NCBI GenBank assembly: GCA_002314875.1 | Contig: DCHS01000030.1 | Location: 23,882 to 87,881 of the forward strand | Length of the DNA stretch: 64,000 bases | Direction: 5' to 3' | DNA from: Prevotellaceae bacterium UBA1746 | Lineage (GTDB): Bacteria; Bacteroidota; Bacteroidia; Bacteroidales; Bacteroidaceae | Part shown: one piece after another, positions 8,167 to 17,272 of the stretch | How the letters are laid out: each line of letters starts with the position of its first letter | Numbering within the stretch: position 1 is the stretch's first letter | Notes under the pieces: generated by a model | Databases searched by the model: none | The model's input: the letters and a program-made list of their open reading frames with translations, nothing else | What the model was told of the DNA's origin: nothing | Position numbers and translations under genes: made by a program

Positions 8167-8727
8167 ATGTTCCAATCCCTCTGTCAGACTATATTATTCA
8201 AGTGGATGGGGTGGAAAATGAATGTTACAGTCCCTGTAAGGGATAAGTGCATTCTTTGTGTGGCCCCCCATACTTCAAATTGGGATTTTATCATTGGAGA
8301 ACTTTTCTGTACTTCACAAGGACGCACCGCTGGTTTCCTGATGAAGAAAGAATGGTTCTTCTGGCCTCTTGGTCGCATTTTCAAGAAGATGGGAGGTATT
8401 CCCGTTAAACGCCAGAAGAATTGTTCGTTGACGGATATCCTTGCCGAAGAGGCCAAGCAGGCTGACTATTTCAACCTCGCTGTGACACCGGAAGGAACCC
8501 GTCAAAAGACAACAACCTGGAAACGCGGTTTTTATTACATTGCCCTCAAAGCGAATCTTCCCATTCAGCTCTACGGCATCGATGCGCAGTCGAAGACCAT
8601 CGTATGTACGAAGGAGATTATTCCCTCTGGTGATGTTGAAAAGGATCTTCGAGAAATTATGGAATACTACCGACCCTTCAAAGGTCGTGGCATAAAACCC
8701 CAACTCTTCGAAGTTGAGGAAATCTAA
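8167..8727 (+). CDS. PlsC-like lysophospholipid acyltransferase
   Basis: This 186-residue protein has the acyltransferase motifs of the PlsC superfamily: HTSNWD (HxxxxD, residues 35-40), GGIPVKR (motif II-like) and VTPEGTR (motif III-like). The family transfers acyl chains to a lysophospholipid or related acceptor at the inner membrane. It is shorter than canonical PlsC, lacks a clear N-terminal transmembrane helix, and resembles the small Bacteroidota members. The precise acceptor is unknown. Confidence 0.82.
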   Translation: MFQSLCQTILFKWMGWKMNVTVPVRDKCILCVAPHTSNWDFIIGELFCTSQGRTAGFLMKKEWFFWPLGRIFKKMGGIPVKRQKNCSLTDILAEEAKQADYFNLAVTPEGTRQKTTTWKRGFYYIALKANLPIQLYGIDAQSKTIVCTKEIIPSGDVEKDLREIMEYYRPFKGRGIKPQLFEVEEI

Positions 8728-8737
8728 ACTATTACCA

Positions 8738-11620
8738 ATGCGAATAAGATATCGCCATATCCTATCCTTGCTCTTTGCCCTTGCACTTTCCCTGCAGGGG
8801 CAAAGTCGTGCTTTTATGTCACCTCTTCCAGAGGCCAAGAAAGACAAGGTAACCTCTGATAATCAGCCAGGAAAGCTTTCCTATGAAGGCCGGGACTTTT
8901 ATGGAAAACCTTGGATGCTCCGCACGTCTCATCCCTTTACAGCCACCCGCGGTCTTGCCGGAAGGCACCTCAGCGTGTGGGCAAGCCATGGTCGTTATTT
9001 TGACCATGAAAAGGCTTCGTGGAAATGGCAGCGTCCCTACCTTTTCTGCTCCACGGAAGACATGCTCACCCAGAGTTTCGTCTATCCTTTCCTCATTCCC
9101 ATGCTGGAAAACGCAGGAGCCGTTGTCTTTACACCCCGTGAGCGCGACTATCAAAAGAACGAGGCTATAGTCGATAACGATACACCGGCACGCTATGGAA
9201 CCTATTCCGAAACCGGAATGTGGCAGACGGCTCGCGGTCCCATCGGGTGGGGTACAGTATCCTATGATCCAGAGACGGACTTTGAAGAAATCCTCCCTGG
9301 CTTTGGGTTGAACTATGCCGTTCTCAACGACACAGTGATGCCTTTCCGTCAGGGTACGGCAAAGATGATCAATGCCAATACTCCAGAGGCTACAGCTTCG
9401 TGGATGCCCCAGATTCCCGATCGTGGACGCTATGCGGTATATGTCAGTTATATGACATTGCCAAACAGTGTAAACGACGCTCATTATACGGTATATCATG
9501 CTGGCGGCAAATCCACTTTCACCGTGAACCAGCAGATGGGTGGTGGAACCTGGCTCTACCTGGGAACCTTCCTCTTTGACGCCGGACAGTCAGAGAATAA
9601 CCGTGTTGTGTTGTCTTCTGAAAGTCAGCAGAACGGTGTCGTTACCGCGGATGCCGTTCGTTTCGGTGGTGGCCGAAGTCTTATCGAGCGTTGCGATCCG
9701 GAAGTCACCTATACTTACGAGAATCACACCCGTCAGTGGAACGACTCCATCCTTGGCGATTGTGAAGAAACGATAACAGATACTATCCCTCATTACAAAT
9801 ATGGAAAGGGAACACGTTCTGGTCTTGCTCGTTTCTTAGAGGCTTCTCGTTATTACTGCCACTTCGCTGGTCTTCCTGATACGCTGGTTTCACACTATCA
9901 TGGTCTCGACGACTACAAGGACGATCTCCGTGCACGTTCCTACATGATCAACACGCTTGCTGGTGGCAGTTGTTTCGTACCCGATACCATTGGTCGCAAA
10001 GTGCCTATCGAATTGCAGTTTGCCCTCCATACCGACGCTGGTGTGAATCGTGACGGTTCTGTTTATGGTGCATTGACGATCACCACGCCTTACGATGACA
10101 ACGGTGTAGAGAACTATCGCTCTGGACTCTCTCGCAAAGTTTCAGAGAACTATGCCTCTCACATGCTGGACAATATCTCTTCTGAACTTTCAAAACTCTA
10201 CAAGGTTAACTGGCCTGCCCGCGATCTCTACGTTCGCAACTATGCCGAGACACGCAGTCCTCAGATGCCTTCCATCATTCTCGAACTCTTATCGCACCAG
10301 AGCTTCAAAGATATGACCTACGCCCATGATCCCAATTTCAAATTCATGGCGTCACGCATCATTTACAAAACCTTGCTTCGCGAGATTTACACGCTCCATA
10401 ACCTTGGAGAACCTACTATCCAACCACTCCCAGTGACAGCTGTCTGTGCTACTTTGGGAACGAATCCTCACACGACCATTATCACATGGAAGCCTCAGGA
10501 AGATCCCCTGGAGGCAAGTGCGACACCGACAAATTACATCCTCTATTGCCGCGAAGGTGACAGAGACTGGAACGAAGGAATTCTGACGGGTGGAAATACC
10601 GCTGTAGAGGCTACTCTGAAGCCTGGCGTTCACTATCAGTTCCGCATTGGTGCCCTCAATGCTGGTGGTGAAAGTTTCCCCTCTGAGCCTGTCAGTGTCT
10701 ATATAGCCCCGGACAATGCGACCAGTCAGCAGAAAACAATTCTCCTGGTTAATGCTTTCGACCGCCTCAGTGGTCCAGCCCGTATTCAGACGAGTGACAA
10801 ACTCGGGTTCGATCTAAAGAAAGATGTTGGTGTCAGCTATGAGGTGAACTCTTCTCTAACTGGTTCGCAGAAGGTCTATGATGCTTCTCGTGCCGGTCGT
10901 GAAGGTACCAGCGGCCTTGGCTATTCCGGGGGTGAACTGGTAGGGCTTGTATTGGCAGGTAATAAGTTCGACGGCTTTGCTCTCCATACCGGAGATATCG
11001 TTGCTACTCATCCTGAATACAATGTGGTCAGCATGAGTCGTGAGGCTTTCGACGGGCTCTCAGCAGAAGCGCTCAGAAAGTATGCTCTCATTGATTACAT
11101 AGCAGGTCTGCAAGTGGATGTGGACTACAATATAAAGAAGTACACGGTATTCACACCTGCCACGCAGCATCTTCTAACAGCCTATAGTCAGCAGGGAGGT
11201 TGTCTCCTCGTCAGCGGCAGCCATCTTGCCGTTCCTGCCGCCTCTGCAGATTCTCTTACCCAAGCTACGACGAACCAGTTCCTGGCACAGACGCTTCACA
11301 CGGTCTATCGTGACGAAAGTCTTCACAACAACAGCGGAACCTTCGTGGGACTTGGAATGGAAATACCCATCTATAATTCTCCCAACGAACTCCATTATCC
11401 CTGCCAGCAGAGCGATATCATCGAGCCTGCTGACGACAAGGCTTTCACTGCCTTTGCCTATGATAAGAACGGCTATTGTGCTGGTATTGCATGGCCTCGC
11501 ATGACAAGCGAAGAAATGACGGCTGGTCCCGGTGTTGTTATGTCCTTCCCCTACGACTGCATCAGCGATGAGAAGACGCGCCGAACAGCAATGTCGGCTC
11601 TCCTCGACTTCCTGCAATAA
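8738..11620 (+). CDS. Secreted amidase_3-fold protein with inserted golvesin-like domain and FN3 domain
   Basis: This is a 960-residue exported protein with a signal peptide (LSLLFALALSLQGQSRA). Homologues are often labelled golvesin-like or xanthan lyase. An N-acetylmuramoyl-L-alanine amidase (Amidase_3) pattern is visible, split by an insertion: SHGR (H84) and TEDML (E107) with ENAGAVVFTPRERD, then a golvesin/carbohydrate-binding-like beta domain (about 222-312), then ALHTDAG (H431) and SIILELLSH (E516). These match the zinc ligands and catalytic Glu of the family. An FN3 domain (about 563-655) and a roughly 300-residue unassigned region follow. A peptidoglycan or envelope-glycan hydrolase role is inferred. 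The ATG at 8738 was chosen over an upstream TTG overlapping the previous gene because it starts the signal peptide. Confidence 0.8.
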   Translation: MRIRYRHILSLLFALALSLQGQSRAFMSPLPEAKKDKVTSDNQPGKLSYEGRDFYGKPWMLRTSHPFTATRGLAGRHLSVWASHGRYFDHEKASWKWQRPYLFCSTEDMLTQSFVYPFLIPMLENAGAVVFTPRERDYQKNEAIVDNDTPARYGTYSETGMWQTARGPIGWGTVSYDPETDFEEILPGFGLNYAVLNDTVMPFRQGTAKMINANTPEATASWMPQIPDRGRYAVYVSYMTLPNSVNDAHYTVYHAGGKSTFTVNQQMGGGTWLYLGTFLFDAGQSENNRVVLSSESQQNGVVTADAVRFGGGRSLIERCDPEVTYTYENHTRQWNDSILGDCEETITDTIPHYKYGKGTRSGLARFLEASRYYCHFAGLPDTLVSHYHGLDDYKDDLRARSYMINTLAGGSCFVPDTIGRKVPIELQFALHTDAGVNRDGSVYGALTITTPYDDNGVENYRSGLSRKVSENYASHMLDNISSELSKLYKVNWPARDLYVRNYAETRSPQMPSIILELLSHQSFKDMTYAHDPNFKFMASRIIYKTLLREIYTLHNLGEPTIQPLPVTAVCATLGTNPHTTIITWKPQEDPLEASATPTNYILYCREGDRDWNEGILTGGNTAVEATLKPGVHYQFRIGALNAGGESFPSEPVSVYIAPDNATSQQKTILLVNAFDRLSGPARIQTSDKLGFDLKKDVGVSYEVNSSLTGSQKVYDASRAGREGTSGLGYSGGELVGLVLAGNKFDGFALHTGDIVATHPEYNVVSMSREAFDGLSAEALRKYALIDYIAGLQVDVDYNIKKYTVFTPATQHLLTAYSQQGGCLLVSGSHLAVPAASADSLTQATTNQFLAQTLHTVYRDESLHNNSGTFVGLGMEIPIYNSPNELHYPCQQSDIIEPADDKAFTAFAYDKNGYCAGIAWPRMTSEEMTAGPGVVMSFPYDCISDEKTRRTAMSALLDFLQ

Positions 11621-11669
11621 TCCCCATAAACCTTATAAACCTAATAACCAAATAACCCCATAACCCTTT

Positions 11670-13367
11670 ATGGCAACAGTTGACGACAAGAAAATCATCT
11701 TCTCAATGGTTGGTTTGACCAAGACCATCAAACAGACTAACAAAACCATCCTCAAAAACATTTATCTCAGTTTCTTTTACGGCGCAAAGATCGGTATCGT
11801 CGGCTTGAACGGTGCTGGTAAATCTACGCTGATGAAAATTATCGCTGGTCTCGACAATGAATATCAGGGTAATGTCGTTTGGAGCCCTGGCTATAGTGTT
11901 GGCTATCTTCCTCAGGAGCCTCATCTCGACGACGACAAAACCGTTCGCGAGGTAGTAGAGGAGGGTGTTCAGCATATTGTTGATGCTCTGAACGAATACA
12001 ACAAGATTAACGAACAACTTGCTCTTCCTGAGTATTACGAGGATCCTGACAAGATGCAGGCTTGCTTCGATCGTCTCGGAGAACTCCAGGATATCATCGA
12101 TGCTACCGATGCCTGGAACCTTGACAGCCGTCTTGAGCGTTCCATGGATGCCCTCCGTTGTCCTCCCGCAGACCAGAAGTGCCAGTATCTTTCTGGTGGT
12201 GAGCGTCGCCGAGTAGCGCTCTGCCGACTCCTCCTTCAGCAGCCCGATGTTCTCCTTCTCGATGAGCCTACCAACCACCTTGACGCTGAAAGTATCGACT
12301 GGTTGGAACAGCATCTCCAACAGTACGAAGGTACGGTGATCTGTGTTACTCACGACCGTTACTTCCTCGATGATGTTGCAGGTTGGATCCTAGAACTCGA
12401 CCGCGGCGAAGGTATTCCCTGGAAGGGTAACTACTCTGGCTGGCTCGAGCAGAAATCTACCAGAATGGCCCAGGAAGAGAAGGTGGCTTCAAAACGCCGC
12501 AAGTCTCTTGAACGCGAATTGGAATGGGTTCGCATGGCTCCCAAGGCTCGTCAGGCTAAGGGTAAGGCTCGTTTGAACTCTTACGATAAGATGCTGAACG
12601 AAGAGCAGAAGGAAAAGGATGCTAAACTCGAAATCTATATTCCCAACGGTCCACGTTTGGGTAACAAAGTTATTGAAGCTCAGCATGTTGCAAAGGCTTT
12701 CCCTGGTAAGGAACTCTTTGCTGACCTTAACTTCATGCTTCCTCCCAACGGTATTATCGGTGTCATCGGTCCTAACGGTGCGGGTAAGACTACGCTCTTC
12801 CGTCTTATTATGGAACTCGAGAAAGCTGACGCAGGCACCTTCGAAGTTGGTGAAACTGTGAAGTTAGCTTATGTAGACCAGCAGCACAAGGATATCGATC
12901 CCAACAAGAGCGTTTACGAAGTGGTTTCCCAGGGTAACGAACTGATGCGTCTCGGTGGCCGTGACATCAATGCCCGCGCTTATCTCAGCCGTTTCAATTT
13001 CGCTGGTGCTGACCAAGAGAAGAAGTGTGGCGTTCTTTCCGGTGGTGAGCGTAATCGTCTCCATCTTGCCATGGCACTCAAGCAGGAAGGTAATGTGCTC
13101 CTCCTCGATGAGCCTACCAATGACATCGATGTAAACACTCTCCGTGCACTTGAAGAAGGTCTCGAAGCTTTCGCTGGCTGTGCTGTTGTCATCAGCCACG
13201 ACCGTTGGTTCCTTGACCGTATCTGTACTCACATCCTTGCTTTCGAAGGTGATGGAAATGTCTTCTTCTTCGAAGGTAGCTATACGGATTACGAAATCAA
13301 CAAGGCTAAGCGTCTCGGAATCGAAGAACCTAAGCGTATCCGCTACCGTGGTCTCAACAACGACTAA
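11670..13367 (+). CDS. ettA: Energy-dependent translational throttle protein EttA (ABC-F)
   Basis: This 565-residue ABC-F protein has two nucleotide-binding domains and no membrane segments. Walker A motifs are GLNGAGKST (residues 45-53) and GPNGAGKTT; both signatures are LSGGER-like, and DEPTNHLD and DEPTNDID are the Walker B/D-loops. The linker (about 245-320, PKARQAKGKARLNSYDKM) is the EttA-type P-site interaction motif. The family binds the ribosomal E site and gates the first elongation steps according to the ATP/ADP ratio. A spacer of short ATAACC-type repeats precedes the start. Confidence 0.95.
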   Translation: MATVDDKKIIFSMVGLTKTIKQTNKTILKNIYLSFFYGAKIGIVGLNGAGKSTLMKIIAGLDNEYQGNVVWSPGYSVGYLPQEPHLDDDKTVREVVEEGVQHIVDALNEYNKINEQLALPEYYEDPDKMQACFDRLGELQDIIDATDAWNLDSRLERSMDALRCPPADQKCQYLSGGERRRVALCRLLLQQPDVLLLDEPTNHLDAESIDWLEQHLQQYEGTVICVTHDRYFLDDVAGWILELDRGEGIPWKGNYSGWLEQKSTRMAQEEKVASKRRKSLERELEWVRMAPKARQAKGKARLNSYDKMLNEEQKEKDAKLEIYIPNGPRLGNKVIEAQHVAKAFPGKELFADLNFMLPPNGIIGVIGPNGAGKTTLFRLIMELEKADAGTFEVGETVKLAYVDQQHKDIDPNKSVYEVVSQGNELMRLGGRDINARAYLSRFNFAGADQEKKCGVLSGGERNRLHLAMALKQEGNVLLLDEPTNDIDVNTLRALEEGLEAFAGCAVVISHDRWFLDRICTHILAFEGDGNVFFFEGSYTDYEINKAKRLGIEEPKRIRYRGLNND

Positions 13368-13418
13368 GAAATATTCAAGTAGAAAGGCATTATCTTCTAA
13401 TTTTTAACTTTCAACTCC

Positions 13419-14387
13419 TTGGACATTCATTTCGCTCCGCTTCAGGGTTATACCGAAGACGTCTATCGTCGTCTGCATCACAGGATCTTTGGTGGTGTTG
13501 CGCATTACTATACTCCTTTCGTCAGATTGGAGAATGGTAAACCACGCTCTAAGGATCTGCGTGATGTCAAGGCTGAGCACAACACGGGGATTCCTGTCAT
13601 TCCTCAAATCATTGCCGCTGATGGTAAGGAGGCTGAGACTTTGGTACAGGTTCTCATGGAGCAGAACTATCGCCAGATTGATCTAAACATGGGTTGTCCG
13701 TTTCCGCTTCAGACTCGCCATGGGCGTGGAGCAGGTGTGCTTGTTCATCCCGAAAAGGTAGAGGAAATTGCTGCTGTCGTTGCAAAGTATTCTGCCATGG
13801 ATCTGGCTGACGCTGAGGGTCGCAGTGGGATTTCTTTCTCCGTCAAGATGCGTCTGGGACTTGAGGACTGCAATGAATGGAGGAGGGTACTGCCCGTGCT
13901 GAATGAGATTCCGCTTTCTCATATTACCCTCCATCCGCGCATTGCTTCCCAACAATACAAGGGCTCGGTTGATAGGTACTGCTTCGAGGAATTTCTGGCA
14001 CTCTGCAAGCATCCCGTGATTTACAACGGCGACATTCGAAGTATCGAGGATATTAAGTTTCTTGAACAGAAGTATCCGGAACTTGCTGGTATCATGATCG
14101 GTCGTGGACTCTTGGCGAGACCCTCTCTGGCCATCGAATATAAAGAGGGTAAGGCCTGGTCTGACCGTGATGTGATGCGGAAGGTAATGGAATTGCACGC
14201 GGGATTGCAGGAGTACTATGCCCGTATCATCCCCGGAGAGGCACAGCAGTTGCAAAAGCTCAAGACTTTCTGGGATTACTTCAAACCTTCTGAGGAGGAC
14301 TCTTCTTCTTTGCTCGATCGAAAACTTTGGAAAAAGATCACAAAGGCTGGCAATATGAAGAACTATCTCAGTAATCTGCCTTGGTAG
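13419..14387 (+). CDS. tRNA-dihydrouridine synthase (TTG start)
   Basis: This 322-residue FMN enzyme reduces uridine to dihydrouridine in tRNA D-loops. The catalytic acid cysteine is C93 in NMGCPFP; other landmarks are the N-terminal HFAPLQGYTEDVYR, VKMRLG, HPR and a GRGLLARP phosphate-binding loop. The frame opens at TTG, and no ATG lies between it and the conserved HFAPLQG segment, so TTG is the likely start. It ends convergent to the glycosyltransferase at 15239, across a long gene-free gap. Confidence 0.92.
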   Translation: MDIHFAPLQGYTEDVYRRLHHRIFGGVAHYYTPFVRLENGKPRSKDLRDVKAEHNTGIPVIPQIIAADGKEAETLVQVLMEQNYRQIDLNMGCPFPLQTRHGRGAGVLVHPEKVEEIAAVVAKYSAMDLADAEGRSGISFSVKMRLGLEDCNEWRRVLPVLNEIPLSHITLHPRIASQQYKGSVDRYCFEEFLALCKHPVIYNGDIRSIEDIKFLEQKYPELAGIMIGRGLLARPSLAIEYKEGKAWSDRDVMRKVMELHAGLQEYYARIIPGEAQQLQKLKTFWDYFKPSEEDSSSLLDRKLWKKITKAGNMKNYLSNLPW

Positions 14388-14388
14388 G

Positions 14389-14445
14389 AGTCAAAAGTAA
14401 AATATACCTTTTATACCATTATACTTTTATACTTTTTGACTTTTC
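14389..14445 (+). terminator. Terminator of the tRNA-dihydrouridine synthase gene
   Basis: AGTCAAAAGTA (14389-14399) pairs with TACTTTTTGACT (14430-14441) with one extra T, and a T run follows. The interior is made of TATACC/TATACT units of the local repeat family. Confidence 0.55.
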
Positions 14446-14633
14446 TGCCCTTTTATACCAATTATAGCGTTATACTTTTTATACCTTTTCGAGTCTGGCT
14501 ATGGAATTTTCTTTCTGTGGGGAGGACTGAGAAGGATCCTGTCGGGCATTGCAAGCGGGCATTGATGCGGAGACTGTCGTGAGTTAAATCTAGTTTTCAT
14601 CATCTTTTGAAATTAAATTTTTGATATTCTTTC

Positions 14634-14641
14634 TAAGTTTG
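14634..14641 (+). promoter_or_regulatory. Orphan -7 box inside the gene-free island
   Basis: TAAGTTTG followed by C matches TAnnTTTG. TTTG copies upstream are at 10 and 24 bp, neither the ideal spacing. No open frame follows, so a transcript from here to the hairpin at 14945 would be a noncoding RNA of about 340 nt. Confidence 0.35.
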
Positions 14642-14944
14642 CAATGGGAACAGATGACCTACAGGTTTGGTGAAGGGGGAGGCAGGTCAAACTTCGACCA
14701 CCACAAAACCTTTTATCCCCGGTTTGCGAGTGCAAAGCTACGACAATATATTTGAATTCTAAAAAAGAAAGCAACAAAAACAGTGATTTTTTCAAAAATG
14801 GAAGAAGTTCATCCAATTAACGCCCGTTAAGGTTTTTAACATAGCGGTATTTGGTAATCTCAGCATTTTTTCGTAACTTGTTGTTACGTTAGCCATTTTA
14901 ACCTCCTGTATTACAGCGTCAAAACGCTCTGCTGGGAGAGTTTT

Positions 14945-14983
14945 AACGGGGTCCGCGGTAGTTTTTTTTACCTGGACCCCGTT
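14945..14983 (+). terminator. Strong GC-rich hairpin followed by T-rich tract
   Basis: AACGGGGTCC (14945-14954) pairs perfectly with GGACCCCGTT (14974-14983), with an inner GGTA/TACC extension and an eight-T loop. TTTATTTC follows, which fits a Rho-independent terminator on the plus strand, although no gene is upstream of it for 550 bp. Confidence 0.6.
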
Positions 14984-15191
14984 TTATTTCTCTGCGCTTT
15001 GCGTTCCATTCTCAACTTTAACATTCCAAAGCGAGATAGTTGTTGCTGTGATAAGTAGCTGGAAAGACTAAGGAAAAAGACACCAACACATCAAGGAATT
15101 TGTCTACGTTTTCAGAAAAACATCACTAAAAACTGTCTACTATTTTTAGGAAAAGTCAAGATTTGAAGCAATAAAAAACAAAAAAGTCAAA

Positions 15192-15230
15192 AGGTATAAA
15201 AGTATAATGATATATTATACTTTTATACCT
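15192..15230 (-). terminator. Perfect 17-bp inverted repeat, terminator of the GT2 gene
   Basis: Positions 15192-15208 and 15214-15230 are perfectly complementary around a 5-nt loop. On the minus strand a T-rich stretch follows. The stem is A/T-rich and made of GGTATAAAAGTATAAT, the same unit as other spacers in the window. Confidence 0.7.
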
Positions 15231-15238
15231 ATTTCGGC

Positions 15239-16048
15239 TTACTTGGTCTGACGCATATATCTCACTCCTTCCATCATATGACGGAATACTGGGAAGAAAT
15301 GACAATAACGATTGCGAGCGCTTCTGAAAGCATAGCAGAAACAATGGTACCATGCCGCAGATCCATGGACATAGTATTTGAACGCTCCGAAAGATCTCTG
15401 AACTCCTGCATCAACGTAAATCATAGACTGCTTCAGCATCATACTGGTCTCTACCAGTTCAATGGGGAAGTAATGCAGCTTCAACTTGCGACGAATAGCG
15501 TCGATAACCCACACATCTTCCTCTCCGCATGTCAGGAATTTTGTTCCTAACCCAAAGCGTTCATCGTAACGAATCACCCCCTGAACCTTCTCGCGACGAC
15601 AGGCTTTCTCGATCGTTGACACGGTATAATCTCGGGGAACAACGAAGATCTCTCGCTCGTTTTCTGGATATTGCTTCAGCAAACGACCCGTATAACTCGT
15701 TGCACGGAAATAAGCAACATCTACTTTCGGATGCTTCTCAAAGGTTTCGCGCACGATAGAGAAAGAACTGGAAGTGAGGCGAGTGTCGTCGTCAGCAAAC
15801 ATAACGATATCTGCTGTAGCAAGTGCCATCGCCTGATTTCGATTCGCAGAAAGTCCCTGACCCTTATACTTATGAACTATGACATCCTCACGCTCTGCTA
15901 TGCCCTTTGGCATCAATTCCAAATAGCGTTCGTCGGTATATTGATAAGAGATAACATAGCGCACACCTTCCTCTGACGGAAGAAGAACTGCATCCAATTT
16001 TACAACACCTTTGTTGAAAGAACAAATCAAAACATCAATGGAAAGCAT
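15239..16048 (-). CDS. Family 2 glycosyltransferase
   Basis: This 269-residue GT-A glycosyltransferase begins MLSIDVLICSFNKG. Nucleotide-sugar binding is indicated by GQGLSANRNQAMALATADIV followed by the metal-binding FADDDTRL. It has no transmembrane helix and would act at the cytoplasmic face of the inner membrane. It is the last gene of a minus-strand group with a sugar ketoisomerase, an acetyltransferase-like protein and an aminotransferase, so it may transfer the modified amino sugar to a glycan or lipid carrier; that link is inference. An upstream spacer carries GGTTATAGGGTTTATA repeats. Confidence 0.85.
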   Translation of the reverse strand: MLSIDVLICSFNKGVVKLDAVLLPSEEGVRYVISYQYTDERYLELMPKGIAEREDVIVHKYKGQGLSANRNQAMALATADIVMFADDDTRLTSSSFSIVRETFEKHPKVDVAYFRATSYTGRLLKQYPENEREIFVVPRDYTVSTIEKACRREKVQGVIRYDERFGLGTKFLTCGEEDVWVIDAIRRKLKLHYFPIELVETSMMLKQSMIYVDAGVQRSFGAFKYYVHGSAAWYHCFCYAFRSARNRYCHFFPVFRHMMEGVRYMRQTK

Positions 16049-16109
16049 AAGAGAAAGGGTTATAGGGTTTATAAGGGGGTTATAGGGTTTATACGCTGAA
16101 GAGCTGAAT

Positions 16110-17219
16110 TTATAAGGGGGTATAGGAGTTCACAGCATTGATGACAGCAGATACTTCATCATCAGTCATAACTGGGGAGATCGGCAGACTCAGTTCTGTA
16201 CGTGCTATCTTTACTGCCATTGGGAATGAAGTTCCTGGAACGACATAATCCTGCATACAAGGCTGTTCGTGAATCGCCAGAGGGTAGTGTACCAAGGTTT
16301 GAATTCCATGTTCTGTTAAATGTTGATGCAGTGCCTCTCTATTTGCCGTGAATACCGGAAAGATATGATAGACAGAATCATGTTGCAAACATTTAACAGC
16401 AGGATTCGTAATAATTTTTCTATATAAATCAGCAATTTGACGACGCTTATCGTTGTCAGCATCCAATCTGAAGAGTTTCACACGGAGAATGGCAGCCTGG
16501 ATCTCATCTAAACGGCTGTTACAGCCTGCATACTCGTGATTATACTTCTCCTTAGCACCATAATTAGCCAGTGAACGAACACGCTCGGCAAGTATCTTAT
16601 CATGACTCACAACAGCACCGCCATCTCCTAATGCACCGAGATTCTTGCCAGGATAGAAACTGAAAGCAGCGGCATGACCAAGACTACCAACACGTTGGGT
16701 ATGGCCTTCTACTCGTCCACCATGTGCTTGTGCTGCATCTTCCAAGACAAACAAACCATACTTATCCGCTACCTTCATTATAGCATCCATATCACAAGTC
16801 TGACCATAAAGATGAACAGGAACTATTGCACGCGTGCGAGAAGTTATGACGGATTCAATCAGTGAAGGGGAGAGCAGTGCGTTCTCGGTAACATCCACAA
16901 ATATAGGCGTTAAACCAGCACGAACAACAGCCTGAGCCGTTGCAATAAAGGTCATAGCAGGAACGATAACTTCGTCGCCGTCATTCCAACTACACAAATC
17001 TTTCTTTGCCTGTAAGGTAAGATAGAGCGCATCTAAACCATTTGCGACTCCAATACATTCAGAAACATGGCAAAAAGCAGCAAATTCTTCTTCAAAAAGG
17101 CGCGTTTCTTGACCATGAAGATACCAACCACTGTCTAATACTTTATGAACAGCAGTTGTTAGTTTCGGCTCAAAACTTGCGGTAATGCGTTGAAGATCAA
17201 GAAACTTTATGGTTTGCAC
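16110..17219 (-). CDS. DegT/DnrJ-family nucleotide-sugar aminotransferase
   Basis: This 369-residue PLP enzyme of the DegT/DnrJ/EryC1/StrS family transfers an amino group from glutamate to a keto-sugar nucleotide. The PLP lysine is K192 in FYPGKNLGALGDGGA, and EDAAQAHGG is the cofactor-ring motif. The start appears to be GTG (17217-17219). Paired with a 3,4-ketoisomerase, it would act as an FdtB/QdtB-like enzyme making a dTDP-3-amino-3,6-dideoxyhexose. The exact sugar isomer cannot be read from sequence. Confidence 0.88.
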   Translation of the reverse strand: MQTIKFLDLQRITASFEPKLTTAVHKVLDSGWYLHGQETRLFEEEFAAFCHVSECIGVANGLDALYLTLQAKKDLCSWNDGDEVIVPAMTFIATAQAVVRAGLTPIFVDVTENALLSPSLIESVITSRTRAIVPVHLYGQTCDMDAIMKVADKYGLFVLEDAAQAHGGRVEGHTQRVGSLGHAAAFSFYPGKNLGALGDGGAVVSHDKILAERVRSLANYGAKEKYNHEYAGCNSRLDEIQAAILRVKLFRLDADNDKRRQIADLYRKIITNPAVKCLQHDSVYHIFPVFTANREALHQHLTEHGIQTLVHYPLAIHEQPCMQDYVVPGTSFPMAVKIARTELSLPISPVMTDDEVSAVINAVNSYTPL

Positions 17220-17272
17220 AACAATTATTTATTTGAATAAAACGGTATAAAAGTATAAAAGTATAAAACAAC

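Larger units (their letters stand above)
14388..15238. other. 851-bp gene-free island between convergent genes
   Basis: No convincing coding region is seen. The edges hold two terminators of the same repeat family facing each other. A third TATAC-rich copy lies at about 14450-14495. Inside are a plus-strand -7 box (14634-14641), a minus-strand -7 box (14733-14740, TAGCTTTG), a TGACCT/AGGTCA pairing (14655-14660 with 14684-14689), small hairpins at 14872-14888 and 14915-14928, and a strong hairpin at 14945-14983. This arrangement could encode a structured RNA. I saw no signature of tmRNA, RNase P RNA or SRP RNA. Confidence 0.6.

Noticed and set aside
14613..14816. 67-codon frame on the minus strand in the gene-free island
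   Set aside because: Low-complexity Leu/Phe/Lys content, no family resemblance and no suitable promoter; more likely chance.
14640..14985. tmRNA, RNase P RNA or SRP RNA in the gene-free island
   Set aside because: The conserved landmarks I know (tmRNA 5' end and tRNA-like domain, RNase P GAAAGTCCGGG segment, SRP GGAAGG loop) are not present.
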